64,000 nt of DNA, taken from contig NZ_AXWV01000006.1 of NCBI RefSeq assembly GCF_000482845.1, forward strand, positions 47,824 through 111,823, given 5' to 3'. Positions within the stretch are counted from its first letter, which is position 1, and each line of letters begins with the position of its first letter. The notes beneath the pieces were generated by a model, which had not been told where the DNA came from, ran no database searches, and was given only the letters and a program-made list of their open reading frames with translations. Made by a program: the position numbers and the translations under genes. Below are positions 16,287 through 25,797 of the stretch, piece after piece. Source of the stretch: Anaerobiospirillum succiniciproducens DSM 6400. Lineage in GTDB: Bacteria > Pseudomonadota > Gammaproteobacteria > Enterobacterales > Succinivibrionaceae.

Positions 16287-17849
16287 CTAGGAGAAGAAAG
16301 CGCCAGCAACACTCTTTAAGCCGCTGACCACGGCATTGCCAATAGCAGATGCCGTTTTAACAGCAGCCTTTGCAGCAGTGCTGACTGCTTTTACAGCTAC
16401 TTCACGAACCTTTTGCGCAGCTTTAGTCACGACTCGGCCGACTGTAGAGCCAGCCATGTAGCCGACACCGCCTCCAATAAGACCACCAGCATATGCGCCA
16501 ACTGGGCCTAATACCATGCCTATAGCTGAGCCTATAGCCATTCCTTTTAGGCTTGATACGGTTCCAGCTACAGTCGCAGCCGTGTTCTGTTCCATCTGAT
16601 AGAAAGCATCTTTTGGACTGATATCGCCATTAGCCGCTTTAAATAAGACTTTGGTATTATCTACAGCTATAGAGGCAATGGCAGTAATTGCGCAGACTGA
16701 AGTTCCTTTTGGGATAACTGATAAAGTGCCACGCTCAGCAAGTACCTTTAGAGCACCCGCACTAGCGTGTTTGATACCTGCATCTGCACCAGATTTTAAT
16801 GCTTGTTCTACAACTTCCTCTCCATCAATCTTTTCACCATCCCAGAGCTTTTTAGCTACGTGAAAGCCAGTGCCAACGGCAGCTGCCAGAAGAGCGGCTT
16901 TACCAGCTTCTTTGGCAATACCATAGGAAAGATCTTTGAGTTTATAGTCGTTGTAGTCGTATTCAAGCTTTTTGCCGCTTTGCGCCTCTTCTTGCATGCG
17001 CTTGGCTTCTTGTTTAGATAAAGGCTTGCTCTTTGTTCCGTCTGGTGCCTCAAGGGTAGTAGTGGCCTTCTTGCCGATATCGCCCTCTTGTCCTTCAGGG
17101 ACAAGTTTTTGCTGACCGCGATAATCACCTCGTTCAAAAGCATCGGCGGTGGCTTTGGCATCTTTGCCGTATTTGACCTGATAGCGAGACGCAACTTTGC
17201 CTGTATTTTTGTTCTCAACTACGATGTCTACAGAGTTGGCCCGATAACCACTATCACCAGGCTTGAGCACGCGAGCGCGGTATTCACTGCCAGTAGCCTC
17301 GGCTTCGAGGTTAAATGTATTAACATGGTGCTGCTCTGCAATGAAGCCATCTAGATTTGGGTTTTGATTGATTTGTCCGCTATTAGTTAAGATGGTATCA
17401 GCTAGTTCATCATTGGCTTGCTTAATGGCATCATCAAGACCTTGCAGATATTTGCCAGCCTCTTGAGCACTTAAGTTTGAATTTGCTGAACGTAGTTCAT
17501 TATAAAACCATGACTCTACTGGACGGCCATTATTGTTTGCAGCTTCAAGCTTAGCTTTCTTTTGCTCGATGGTCTCAAGAGTTGAGGTAATCTCATCTGC
17601 ATAGGCATTGATTTGCTCAGGAGGTGTATCAGGAAGCTTGCTTGCCATTTGAGCTTTGAGCCAATCTTTGGTATCTACAGTCTCAGGCTTATTGATATAG
17701 CTTTGAACAAACTCCTTTTGCATCTCTTTGATAGCAATAGCCTCAGCCTCTTGAACCTTAGGATCAAAGCGCTCATCTACTACTAAGGTCTGAACCTCAA
17801 CGCCATCAACCTCAGACATGCCTACATCAATTGTATTTTGATCTGCCAT
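16287..17849 (-). CDS. candidate effector: nuclease-like core plus glycine-zipper membrane region, copy 1
   Basis: The family is unnamed to me. The 520 residues divide into three parts. Residues 30-160 form a helical N-terminus. Residues 160-255 are a nuclease-like core with E172 (FIAEQHH), D208 (NSVDIVVENK) and Q224-V-K226 (RYQVKYGKDAKAT), a spacing like E...D...QxK of restriction-endonuclease folds, ending DYRGQQKLVPEGQEG. Residues 310-520 are Ala/Gly-rich with glycine-zipper segments (GMAIGSAIGMVLGPVGAYAG, GGLIGGGVGYMAGSTVG) and a Lys/Ala amphipathic tail. It is the last gene of a three-gene module (20600-16287) and lies 133 bases after the Ycf46-like ATPase gene. A second copy is at 21110-22726. 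Nuclease and pore-type activities are inference. Confidence 0.7.
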   Translation of the reverse strand: MADQNTIDVGMSEVDGVEVQTLVVDERFDPKVQEAEAIAIKEMQKEFVQSYINKPETVDTKDWLKAQMASKLPDTPPEQINAYADEITSTLETIEQKKAKLEAANNNGRPVESWFYNELRSANSNLSAQEAGKYLQGLDDAIKQANDELADTILTNSGQINQNPNLDGFIAEQHHVNTFNLEAEATGSEYRARVLKPGDSGYRANSVDIVVENKNTGKVASRYQVKYGKDAKATADAFERGDYRGQQKLVPEGQEGDIGKKATTTLEAPDGTKSKPLSKQEAKRMQEEAQSGKKLEYDYNDYKLKDLSYGIAKEAGKAALLAAAVGTGFHVAKKLWDGEKIDGEEVVEQALKSGADAGIKHASAGALKVLAERGTLSVIPKGTSVCAITAIASIAVDNTKVLFKAANGDISPKDAFYQMEQNTAATVAGTVSSLKGMAIGSAIGMVLGPVGAYAGGLIGGGVGYMAGSTVGRVVTKAAQKVREVAVKAVSTAAKAAVKTASAIGNAVVSGLKSVAGAFFS

Positions 17850-17982
17850 GATTTTGCCTATTAATAGGTTAGTTATCTTGCTTGCAAAGTGCTCGATTAA
17901 CTTAGGAAAAAGTCACATAAGACCGAGGCTGTGATATCTACTCATAATCACAGCCTCAGCAATGAAGCATTAAAATGCTTGG

Positions 17983-19545
17983 CTAATAATCTTCGTTCTT
18001 CTTTGATCTGCTATCGGGCTTCTTTGAGGCGTTCTTAATTTTTAGCTCAGATACCTTCTCACGGCACTCATCAATCTTTGGTCCGAGCATGGCTGAAACT
18101 GACTCGGTGACCTTAATGGTATTGAGAAGATCTTCCTTGGTGAGGGCTCTTTCATTCTCAATGAAAGCCTTTTCAATTGAGCTATTAACCACAGCTTCGA
18201 GATCAGCGCCATTAAAGCCTTTGGTTTTAGTAGCTAAATCAGCTGTATCGAGACGTTTTTGCCACTTTCTGCGCTTCTTTAGATGGATGTCGAGAATCAT
18301 ACGACGCTCAGACTCATCTGGCAGATCGACAAAGAAGACCTCGTCAAAACGGCCTTTACGCATAAACTCAGGAGGCAGGGCAGAGATATCATTAGCAGTG
18401 GCAACAATGAAAACAGTGTTTTCCTTTTCTTGCATCCAAGTGAGCATTTGACCAAAGAGTCTGGTGGTTACCTCACCGCCGCCATTGCCAGAGCCAATGC
18501 CGGAGAAAGCTTTTTCGATCTCATCAATCCACAGCACACAAGGGCTGATAGCCTCAGCAAGCTTTAAAGCGCGACGCATGTTGTTCTCAGACTCGCCCAC
18601 GTATTTGCCCATGAGTCGGCCCACATCTAGACGCACTAGAGGGATGCCAAACATACGCGCAGACACCTTGGCAGTTAGTGATTTACCGCAACCAGGCATG
18701 CCCACGATCATGACACCCTTTGGTACTTGCACACCAAATTTTATGGCGCGATCGAGGCGTGAGAAGATCTTTGCTTTGGTGGAGAGCCAGTCTTTAAGCA
18801 CAGCTAAACCACCGATCTCGTCAATATTTTCCTTAACGTTGATAAGATCGAGCATGCCGGACTTTTTGATGAACTGCTCTTTTTCACGAAGAATAAGCTT
18901 CTTGTCGCTAGTGGTGATCATGCCGCCATCTTGATAGGCAAGGCGTAGCACCTGTTGAATCTGATGCTCATTAAGGCCCTTTAAAGAGAGGGCAAGATCA
19001 CTTACCAGATCCTCAGGAACCGTGAGATCCATGAGCGCAATGAAGTCTCTAACTTGCGCCATAATGGCTTTTCGACCGGGTAGAGGCACATCTACGACAG
19101 TAACATAAGCCTCAATTTCCTTAGGGATATAAACTACTTCTGAGACGATGATGACAGTGCAACGATAGTTTGGATTGTGCAATGTCTTTTCGGCAATATC
19201 ACGTAAAAAGGCAATAATACGCGGATCGCTGAGCTGATTATGTACATCCTTTAGCAATAAGATAGAGCCATTGAGGTTTTCATGCTCATCATCAAAACCA
19301 AAGCCCTCGTCACGATTGAGGTACAAGAACTCGTATAAGCCCTGAGGCTCAGCAAGCTCAGCATTCTTGGTCTTAAAGTTAACTGCGCCTAGTGCATTGG
19401 AAAACTCAATGATCCTAGTTTGACTACCAACTGCTTGCTCGATAGCACTATCGACCAAATTGAAGTCGAAGTTTTGGATATAGATAATCGGATGCAGTGA
19501 CTCAATATATGAGCCAAGAACGTGCTTTAAAGATCTCTGGCTCAT
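17983..19545 (-). CDS. Ycf46-type AAA+ ATPase, copy 1
   Basis: The 520-residue protein has the Ycf46 layout. Its N-terminal domain starts LKHVLGSYIESLHPIIYIQNF and includes LLLKDVHNQLSDPRIIAFLRD. A linker REKEQFIKKSGMLDLI leads to a classic AAA domain with Walker A GMPGCGKSLTAK (about 282-293), Walker B CVLWIDEIEKAF (about 335-346), sensor VATANDISALPPEF and arginine-finger stretch RKGRFDEVFFVDLP. No protease motif (HExxH) follows, so it is an unfoldase or switch rather than an FtsH-type protease. The start codon overlaps the upstream stop (TAATG). It probably acts on or restrains the neighbouring effector protein (inference from the repeated pairing). Confidence 0.88.
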   Translation of the reverse strand: MSQRSLKHVLGSYIESLHPIIYIQNFDFNLVDSAIEQAVGSQTRIIEFSNALGAVNFKTKNAELAEPQGLYEFLYLNRDEGFGFDDEHENLNGSILLLKDVHNQLSDPRIIAFLRDIAEKTLHNPNYRCTVIIVSEVVYIPKEIEAYVTVVDVPLPGRKAIMAQVRDFIALMDLTVPEDLVSDLALSLKGLNEHQIQQVLRLAYQDGGMITTSDKKLILREKEQFIKKSGMLDLINVKENIDEIGGLAVLKDWLSTKAKIFSRLDRAIKFGVQVPKGVMIVGMPGCGKSLTAKVSARMFGIPLVRLDVGRLMGKYVGESENNMRRALKLAEAISPCVLWIDEIEKAFSGIGSGNGGGEVTTRLFGQMLTWMQEKENTVFIVATANDISALPPEFMRKGRFDEVFFVDLPDESERRMILDIHLKKRRKWQKRLDTADLATKTKGFNGADLEAVVNSSIEKAFIENERALTKEDLLNTIKVTESVSAMLGPKIDECREKVSELKIKNASKKPDSRSKKNEDY

Positions 19546-20600
19546 TAGTCATCCACCTTGAAATATGCTACTGGATAATCACTATAGTCAATAGAAGATA
19601 ATGTAAGACCATCAGTTATTTGGAAAGGACTAACGGTACCTGCGCTTTGGAGGCTGCTTCCAAACAACGCCGCAAAAGCGCTAATGTTAGAAGAATTGTA
19701 ATCTTCAGTGCCATTGCTATCATCATATATCTTGACGAGAGTAAAGTCATAAGCAGTTACGAATAGACATCGAGTTCCGCGTTTTTCAAAGACTTTCTTT
19801 TCTTCAGGAATATTCATCACAACCTTAAGCTGACCTTCAAATAAGCTTTGAAGTGATTTGAAACTCTCATAACGAGTTTCTAGCCCGATAGAGTTGAATA
19901 GCATGAAAGGAAAATTATTTGGTTGAATTGAACTAAATATTAATTTCTCATTTTCTTTAAAATCTTTTATTCTATTGTCTAGGATGCCCACGTCATATGC
20001 ATTGGTTGTCCTATATTGATCAATGGAAGAGTATTTAGGCACTAAAAACTTGCGTGAATGCTCGTTGTAAAGCAGATTGAGACAGACAAGAGGGCGGTCC
20101 TGAAGGCTAGTAATAAAGAGCGGATAGATATTCTTTTCAAACAGTGGCTGGTAGTCTGTAGCAAGGGTATTAATGTGTTGCTGCACCACTTTAGATGGGG
20201 TGGATTTGTCCAGCATTTCTTTGACGATGGAGTCATATCCTGACACGTAATTAGAGATAACAGTAGCGCTCTGATAGCCTCTTTCTTCATTAACTTGGTT
20301 GGCTGCTTGACGCTTCTTTTGGTAGTTAATGAGAGAGACAGCCTCTTTGACCTTGTCCTCATCGGTAAGGATTTCAAAGATACGGATTAGCTCTTCAGTG
20401 ATCTGCAGAACCTCAGTTGCTTTAATAGCCTCAACCTCGGCTAGTTCGTCTTTAAAGCCACGCACCTCAAGCCAGCGCTTGAGAAGACCACTTTCGTAGT
20501 ACTCAAGCATGTCCTCGATGCAAAAATGCTCTTGCACATCCTCAATATTGCGGCATGGGTAGCCATCGCACATGAGGTTAAACTTAATTGTCTTGGCCAT
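19545..20600 (-). CDS. unrecognised first gene of effector module, copy 1
   Basis: The 351-residue product begins TIKFNLMCDGYPCRNIEDVQEHFCIEDMLEYYESGLLKRWLEVRGF. I have seen this N-terminal signature on proteins of diverse architecture, and it looks like an adaptor domain. Residues 60-150 are helical. The C-terminal half, rich in beta strands, diverges strongly from the paralogue at 24558-25616. No catalytic motif is visible. The ATG at 20600 has AGGAG six bases upstream, and the stop overlaps the ATPase start, so the two are translationally coupled. It could be a sensor or scaffold for the ATPase; this is inference. Confidence 0.75.
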   Translation of the reverse strand: MAKTIKFNLMCDGYPCRNIEDVQEHFCIEDMLEYYESGLLKRWLEVRGFKDELAEVEAIKATEVLQITEELIRIFEILTDEDKVKEAVSLINYQKKRQAANQVNEERGYQSATVISNYVSGYDSIVKEMLDKSTPSKVVQQHINTLATDYQPLFEKNIYPLFITSLQDRPLVCLNLLYNEHSRKFLVPKYSSIDQYRTTNAYDVGILDNRIKDFKENEKLIFSSIQPNNFPFMLFNSIGLETRYESFKSLQSLFEGQLKVVMNIPEEKKVFEKRGTRCLFVTAYDFTLVKIYDDSNGTEDYNSSNISAFAALFGSSLQSAGTVSPFQITDGLTLSSIDYSDYPVAYFKVDD

Positions 20601-20701
20601 AGGCGGCTCCTAAGGTGATTAAGGCTGCATTAGTGTCAGCAAGTGATGGGTAGATGTACTGAGCTTAATTATTCACATGTATAAAATCAGTACGTCTTAA
20701 T

Positions 20702-20741
20702 AGTATACCCAAGTTTACTCTCAAACCATCATAGTTACAAC
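20702..20741 (-). promoter_or_regulatory. shared 40-bp upstream element, copy B
   Basis: AGTATAC..AAGTTTACTCTC (first 20 bases) continuing AAACCATCATAG.TACAAC. It matches 42163-42202 at all but three positions. It sits 102 bases before the module 1 start, comparable to 124 bases before terY. Sequence on either side does not match, so it is a conserved site and not part of a larger duplication. Confidence 0.75.
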
Positions 20742-20894
20742 TATATGTGCAAAAAGATCAGGCTCCAAATACCTTTGAATTCCAGTATGAGATCAGTGTC
20801 ACGAATATTGATAAGGCTCTATGCGCTTGTTACGCAATTGCAGCATTGTAAAGGGCAAGAGTAAGCATGCGGCTAAATTAGATAACATGAAATG

Positions 20895-20951
20895 AAAAAG
20901 CATTAGCTCCTTGCTATGCAAAGTTCTGTCATAACAAGATGCTAATGCTTT
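20895..20951 (-). terminator. terminator of effector module 2
   Basis: Same AAAGCATTAGC/GCTAATGCTTT hairpin as at 16078-16134, with a five-T run on the minus strand. Confidence 0.7.
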
Positions 20952-21109
20952 AGTTCAGCGCTTATTGTCATCTCATGGCAAGCCCAATTATCTAAGCTGC
21001 AGATAGGTTAAAGTGTCTACAAACAACTATCTGCAGCTAGCTAATCGGCCTGAGCTTTGTGGCAGAGCTTGATTCAAGCTATGAATCTTAAGTCCTCTTA
21101 GAACCATGA

Positions 21110-22726
21110 CTAGAGCGAGAAGAAAGAGAATATGGAGCTCGCAAAGCTCTTGATGCCGCTGACCACGGCATTGCCAATAGCTGATGCTGTTTTGACAGCT
21201 GCCTTTGCAGCAGTGCTGACTGCTTTTACAGCTACTTCACGAACCTTTTGCGCAGCTTTAGTAATGCCACGGCCAACTGTAGAGCCAGCCATGTAGCCGA
21301 TGCCGCCACCAACTAAACCGCCTATGGTTGCGCCAATTGGGCCAAATACCGCGCCAGCTGCCGCTCCTAAAGCGGCTGCACCCTTTACACTTGCTACAGT
21401 GCCGGCCAAGGTTGCTGCAGTATTCTGCTCCATTTGGTAGAAAGCTTCTTTGCCGGTGATCTCTCCATTGATTGCCTTATTTAACACCTTTACATTGTCG
21501 ATGGCAGCAGAGGCAATAGCTGTTACAGTGGTTGCTGGGGTTCCTTTAGGGAGCAAAAATGGTACTGAGCCACGTTCTGATAGAACCTTGAGTGCGCCTG
21601 CAGTTGCTGTTTTTACTCCAGCATCGGCTCCAGTCTTTAATGCTTTTTCTACGACCTCTTCGCCATCAATCTTCTCACCTTTCCAGAGTTTGGATGCAAT
21701 GTCAAAGCCTGCACCAGTTGCCATGCCGAGAATAGTAGATTTACCAGCTTCTTTGGCAATGCCAACGGATAAATCTTTAAGGCTGTAGTCATGGTAGTCA
21801 TATTCAATCTTTTTACCACTTTGCGCTTCCTCTTGCATGCGCTTGGCATCTTGTTTAGATAAAGGCTTGCTCTTTGTTCCGTCTGGTGCCTCAAGGGTAG
21901 TAGTGGCCTTCTTGCCGATCTCTCCCTCTTGTCCTTCAGGTACAAGTTTTTGCTGACCGCGATAATCACCCTTTTCAAAGGCATCGGCGGTAGCTTTGGC
22001 ATCTTTGCCGTACTTTGCCTGATATCGTGAAGAAACTTTGCCTGTATTTTTGTTCTCGACTACTATGTCTACAGAGTTGGCAGGATAACGGCTATCTACA
22101 GGCTTTAAATCGCGGGCGCGGTATTCACTGCCAGTAGCCTCCGCTTCGAGGTTAAATGTATTAACGTGGTGCTGCTCAGCAATGAAACCATCAAGATTTG
22201 GGTTTTGATTGATTTGACCACTGTTAGTTAATATGGTTTCAGCCATACGTTCGTTTGCTTGTTTAAGGGCTATATCTAGATTATGTAGATACTTAGCACC
22301 CTCAAGAGCACTCATATTAGAAACAGTATTTTTTACATCAAAGTAAAACCACTGCTCTTTAGGCACTTGAAGCTTATCGGCCTTAGCAAGCTTTAGTTTC
22401 TTACTCTCAATCGTATCAAGAGTTGTCGTGATTTCATCAGCATAGGCATTAACTTGCTCAGTTGGGAGATCAGGTAGTTTGCTTGCCATTTGAGCTTTAA
22501 GCCAATCTTTAACCTCTAAAGTTTTAGGCTTGTTTATATAGCTCTGTACAAACTCTTTTTGCATCTCCTTAATGTGTATGGCCTCGGCTTCTAAAATCTT
22601 GGGATCAAAGCGCTCTTCAACTACTGAGGTGTGAACTTCGAGGCCATCAATCTCAGAGACAGTATCGTCAATTGCTGATGTGTTTGAGTTATTTGAATGG
22701 GCTTTTGAAGATGTGATGTTATCCAT
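21110..22726 (-). CDS. candidate effector: nuclease-like core plus glycine-zipper membrane region, copy 2
   Basis: This 538-residue paralogue of 16287-17849 has the same three-part plan. The core LTNSGQINQNPNLDGFIAEQ, the SVDIVVENK strand, the QAKYGKD motif and DYRGQQKLVPEGQEGEIG are retained, as is the C-terminal glycine-zipper/AAKAAVKTASAIGNAVVSG region. The Q-x-K motif reads QAK instead of QVK. Residues about 95-155 and the N-terminal tail are clearly diverged. A stretch of about 69 bases around 21853-21922 is identical to 17009-17079. The ATG has GAGGAC about eight bases upstream. It follows the second Ycf46-like ATPase gene by 164 bases. Confidence 0.7.
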   Translation of the reverse strand: MDNITSSKAHSNNSNTSAIDDTVSEIDGLEVHTSVVEERFDPKILEAEAIHIKEMQKEFVQSYINKPKTLEVKDWLKAQMASKLPDLPTEQVNAYADEITTTLDTIESKKLKLAKADKLQVPKEQWFYFDVKNTVSNMSALEGAKYLHNLDIALKQANERMAETILTNSGQINQNPNLDGFIAEQHHVNTFNLEAEATGSEYRARDLKPVDSRYPANSVDIVVENKNTGKVSSRYQAKYGKDAKATADAFEKGDYRGQQKLVPEGQEGEIGKKATTTLEAPDGTKSKPLSKQDAKRMQEEAQSGKKIEYDYHDYSLKDLSVGIAKEAGKSTILGMATGAGFDIASKLWKGEKIDGEEVVEKALKTGADAGVKTATAGALKVLSERGSVPFLLPKGTPATTVTAIASAAIDNVKVLNKAINGEITGKEAFYQMEQNTAATLAGTVASVKGAAALGAAAGAVFGPIGATIGGLVGGGIGYMAGSTVGRGITKAAQKVREVAVKAVSTAAKAAVKTASAIGNAVVSGIKSFASSIFSFFSL

Positions 22727-22890
22727 TACGATTAGTCCTCTTGTACAGGCACAGAGCTAAAACTGCAGGCAATTTGAACATACACTAACGCAGCTTATAC
22801 CCAACTCTAGCTGACAATGATTGGTTTTGAGGCACTTAACTAGAATGTGCTTCTTAAGGCTAGATAGCTAGAGCGCAAGTGCGTCATCTT

Positions 22891-24561
22891 TTAGTTTTTT
22901 GATGAATCGCTCTTAGCCTTTTTCTCTACCTTGTCTTGCTGTTTGTCACTCTCTTGAGTTCGAGTAGAGGCATTTTTGATCTTAAGTTCTGAGATCCTGT
23001 CTCTTAGTTCTTGTATCTTTGGTCCCAACATAGAAGAGATAGATTGAGTATCTTTTATGATGTCAAGGATTCCATCTTTTGTTAAACCTGACGCGCCAGC
23101 AATAAAAGCTTTCTCGATTGCTCTATTAATCACTGACTCAAGGTCAGCACCACAAAAGCCTTCGGTTTCTTTAGCTAAAGAAGCAATATCTAGGCGCTTG
23201 TGCCATTTACGACGCTTTCTTAAGTGAATATCGAGAATCATGCGGCGTTCTGCTTCAGTAGGTAGATCGACAAAAAAGACCTCATCAAAACGACCTTTGC
23301 GCATGAATTCAGGAGGTAGGGCCGAAATATTGTTGGCAGTCGCTACAATAAATACAGTACCTTCTTTCTCTTGCATCCAAGTTAGCAATTGTCCAAAGAG
23401 TCTGGTGGTGACTTCGCCTCCGCCAGAGTTAGAGCCAATACCAGAGAAGGCCTTCTCTATCTCGTCAATCCACATCACGCATGGAGAGATGGCCTCGGCG
23501 AGCTTTAAAGCATTGCGCATATTATTCTCGGATTCACCGACGAATTTGCCCATTAAACGGCCAACATCAAGACGAACAAGAGGTAGTTCAAACATACGTG
23601 CACAGACTTTGGCAGTAAGTGACTTGCCGCAGCCTGGCATGCCGACGATCATCACTCCCTTTGGTTCTTGCACGCCAAATTTAATTGCACGATCAAGGTT
23701 TTCAAAGATCACAGCTTTATCGCTCAGCCATTCTTTAAGCACACTTAAGCCGCCAATCTGTTCTTTGGTCTCTTTGACAGTAATGAGCTCTAGCATGCCT
23801 CCTTTTTTAATAAACTGCTCTTTTTCGCGTAAAATTAGCTTTTTGTCGCTTTGACTAAGAGTACCGCCGTCTTGGTATGCTAGCCTGAGAACTTGAAGAA
23901 TCTGATGTTCGTTAAGACCCTTCAAAGATAGAGCAAGATCGCTAACAAAATCATCAGTTAACTCAAGCTCCACCGTTTTAATAAACTTTTGGACAATTTT
24001 GATGATGTCGTTGCGAGATGGCAGAGGCACATCAACTACACTAATGTATGACTCAATCTCTTTGGGGATTACCACGACGTCAGAAACAATAACGATTGTA
24101 TTGCGATATAAAGGGTTGTACATCATATTGTCCGCAAACTCACGCATCATGGCGATGACGCGCGGATCGCTAAGCTGATTATGTACATCCTTAAGCAATA
24201 AGACGGTATTTCTGAAATTTTCTTCGAGACTAGCGCTATTCAAGCCACAGGTACAATAGCTTTTTAAAAACTGATAAAGATCTTGGGGTTGCTCGTTATC
24301 TTGGTTTTCCTTACCACTGTTTTCCTGATCTTGGCTTTCATAATCAATGAAGCCGTCGTCTAAAGAGCTTGTGGGTGGTTTCTTGTTTTCAAAACGCACG
24401 TAGCCATATGCATTAGAGTATTCAATGATAAGCGCATCGTCTCCAACTGCTTTTTTAAGAGCCTCATCTACAAGACGAAAATTGAAGCTTTGTACATAGA
24501 TGATAGGATGAAGCGACTCAATGTATGAGTACAGCACATTATCTAAAGATCGAACCGTCAT
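22891..24561 (-). CDS. Ycf46-type AAA+ ATPase, copy 2
   Basis: The 556-residue paralogue of 17983-19545 carries Walker A GMPGCGKSLTAK, Walker B CVMWIDEIEKAF, VATANNISALPPEF and RKGRFDEVFFVDLP. It has an extra acidic/Gln-rich insert at about residues 65-100 (YESQDQENSGKENQDNEQPQ) and a longer Lys-rich tail. The ATG overlaps the upstream stop as ATGA, so translation is coupled. The AAA domain is much more conserved between copies than the N-terminal domain, which presumably binds the copy-specific partner (inference). Confidence 0.88.
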   Translation of the reverse strand: MTVRSLDNVLYSYIESLHPIIYVQSFNFRLVDEALKKAVGDDALIIEYSNAYGYVRFENKKPPTSSLDDGFIDYESQDQENSGKENQDNEQPQDLYQFLKSYCTCGLNSASLEENFRNTVLLLKDVHNQLSDPRVIAMMREFADNMMYNPLYRNTIVIVSDVVVIPKEIESYISVVDVPLPSRNDIIKIVQKFIKTVELELTDDFVSDLALSLKGLNEHQILQVLRLAYQDGGTLSQSDKKLILREKEQFIKKGGMLELITVKETKEQIGGLSVLKEWLSDKAVIFENLDRAIKFGVQEPKGVMIVGMPGCGKSLTAKVCARMFELPLVRLDVGRLMGKFVGESENNMRNALKLAEAISPCVMWIDEIEKAFSGIGSNSGGGEVTTRLFGQLLTWMQEKEGTVFIVATANNISALPPEFMRKGRFDEVFFVDLPTEAERRMILDIHLRKRRKWHKRLDIASLAKETEGFCGADLESVINRAIEKAFIAGASGLTKDGILDIIKDTQSISSMLGPKIQELRDRISELKIKNASTRTQESDKQQDKVEKKAKSDSSKN

Positions 24562-25616
24562 ACGTTATCATCCGCCTTAAAATACGCAAATGCTTGATTG
24601 TCGCTAGTGCAGGAAACTTTGAGGCCATTACTAATACAAAATGGGCGAATGCTTGAACCAGTAAAGGTTTGCCCATTTAACTGAGCATTAATGGAGTTTG
24701 TGCCTAAAGGGAGAATGAGACAACGTGTTCTTTCATCCTCAAGAGTCTTATATGATGAACTGCTTGAAGAGCCTTTAATCATCTTATCGTCAACGATAAT
24801 GACTTGGTCTTCAAATAACTCGCGATAAGCCTGAGCAAAGTTTTTGTTTGCTAATGAATTAGCAATGGTGTTTAAAAAGATAAATGGCATATTGACTGGC
24901 TGAAGCTGCTCAGAGAGCTTGCCTAGTAATTTGTGATATTCAGCTTTGCTGTCTGACTTTAGATTTTTGCATGCTGCATCCCAGTCTAAAAGCTTCATGC
25001 CTCCCCACGAATTAGAGCTATTACTAACACTTGCTGATAACAAAGATAGCTTAGGCACAAAAATATCACGTGTATGCTCGTTGTAAAACAAGTGCAAAAG
25101 CACTAATGGTCTTTTTAGCAAGCAAGTAGAAAAGAGCTCATAAGCACTGAGTCTAAGTAATCTGCTGTAGTCATTTACCAATGAGGTCATGTGCTGATTT
25201 AAGGCTGATGGTGGTGTATTTTTATCGACCATCGTGTTAACTAAAGATTCATATGTTGCTAAGTAGTTATTTGCGATAGAGTCGCTCTTAAAACCGCTAG
25301 CAGCATTGATCTTATTTGCCTGCAGCTGATTGTTTCTATAGGCAATGATAGATAGAGCCTCTTTGAGGCTATCATCGTCAATCAACAGCTCAAAGATACG
25401 AACTAGTTCTTCAAGTATGTGCTGTGGATTAGTACTGTTGATGGCCTCTACTTCTTTAAGCTCATAGTTAAGCTTGCGTACCTTAAGCCAGCGCTTGAGT
25501 AGTCCAGTTTTATAGTGATCTAGCAAGTCATCAAGACTAAAGTGCTCACGTATATCATCAAGGCTCCGGCAAGGATATCCGTCGCATATGAGATTGAATC
25601 TAATGGTATAGGCCAT
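24558..25616 (-). CDS. unrecognised first gene of effector module, copy 2
   Basis: This 352-residue paralogue of 19545-20600 begins AYTIRFNLICDGYPCRSLDDIREHFSLDDLLDHYKTGLLKRWL. GGAG lies six bases before the ATG at 25616, better than an in-frame ATG at 25628. The N-terminal 130 residues are similar to the paralogue, the C-terminal half much less so. No enzymatic motif is seen. It is coupled to the ATPase gene by ATGA. Confidence 0.75.
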   Translation of the reverse strand: MAYTIRFNLICDGYPCRSLDDIREHFSLDDLLDHYKTGLLKRWLKVRKLNYELKEVEAINSTNPQHILEELVRIFELLIDDDSLKEALSIIAYRNNQLQANKINAASGFKSDSIANNYLATYESLVNTMVDKNTPPSALNQHMTSLVNDYSRLLRLSAYELFSTCLLKRPLVLLHLFYNEHTRDIFVPKLSLLSASVSNSSNSWGGMKLLDWDAACKNLKSDSKAEYHKLLGKLSEQLQPVNMPFIFLNTIANSLANKNFAQAYRELFEDQVIIVDDKMIKGSSSSSSYKTLEDERTRCLILPLGTNSINAQLNGQTFTGSSIRPFCISNGLKVSCTSDNQAFAYFKADDNV

Positions 25617-25737
25617 ATGCAGCTCCATCGTATCTATGTTTTGAGGATAACGCCTTGGTACTGATAGCTTGCTTGAGAAGATAGCGCATTAATTTTTGCT
25701 TTACACAAGCATGTACTAAGAGCGTCTTAATATCTTT

Positions 25738-25771
25738 GTAGCTGTACGTCTTAGGTTCAGTGTACAGCTAC
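25738..25771. terminator. hairpin between module 2 and the 1357-residue gene
   Basis: GTAGCTGTAC/GTACAGCTAC, perfect ten-base arms with a 14-base loop. The T-rich flank is on the plus strand, so for the minus-strand genes it is more likely an attenuator, mRNA-stability element or operator than an efficient terminator. Confidence 0.45.
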
Positions 25772-25797
25772 TTTCTTATGGATAAATGATTTACCTC

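Larger units (their letters stand above)
20601..21109. other. intergenic region between the two effector modules
   Basis: Holds the shared upstream element at 20702-20741, which drives or regulates module 1, and the duplicated downstream flank with terminator of module 2 (20891-21109). No gene. Confidence 0.7.
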
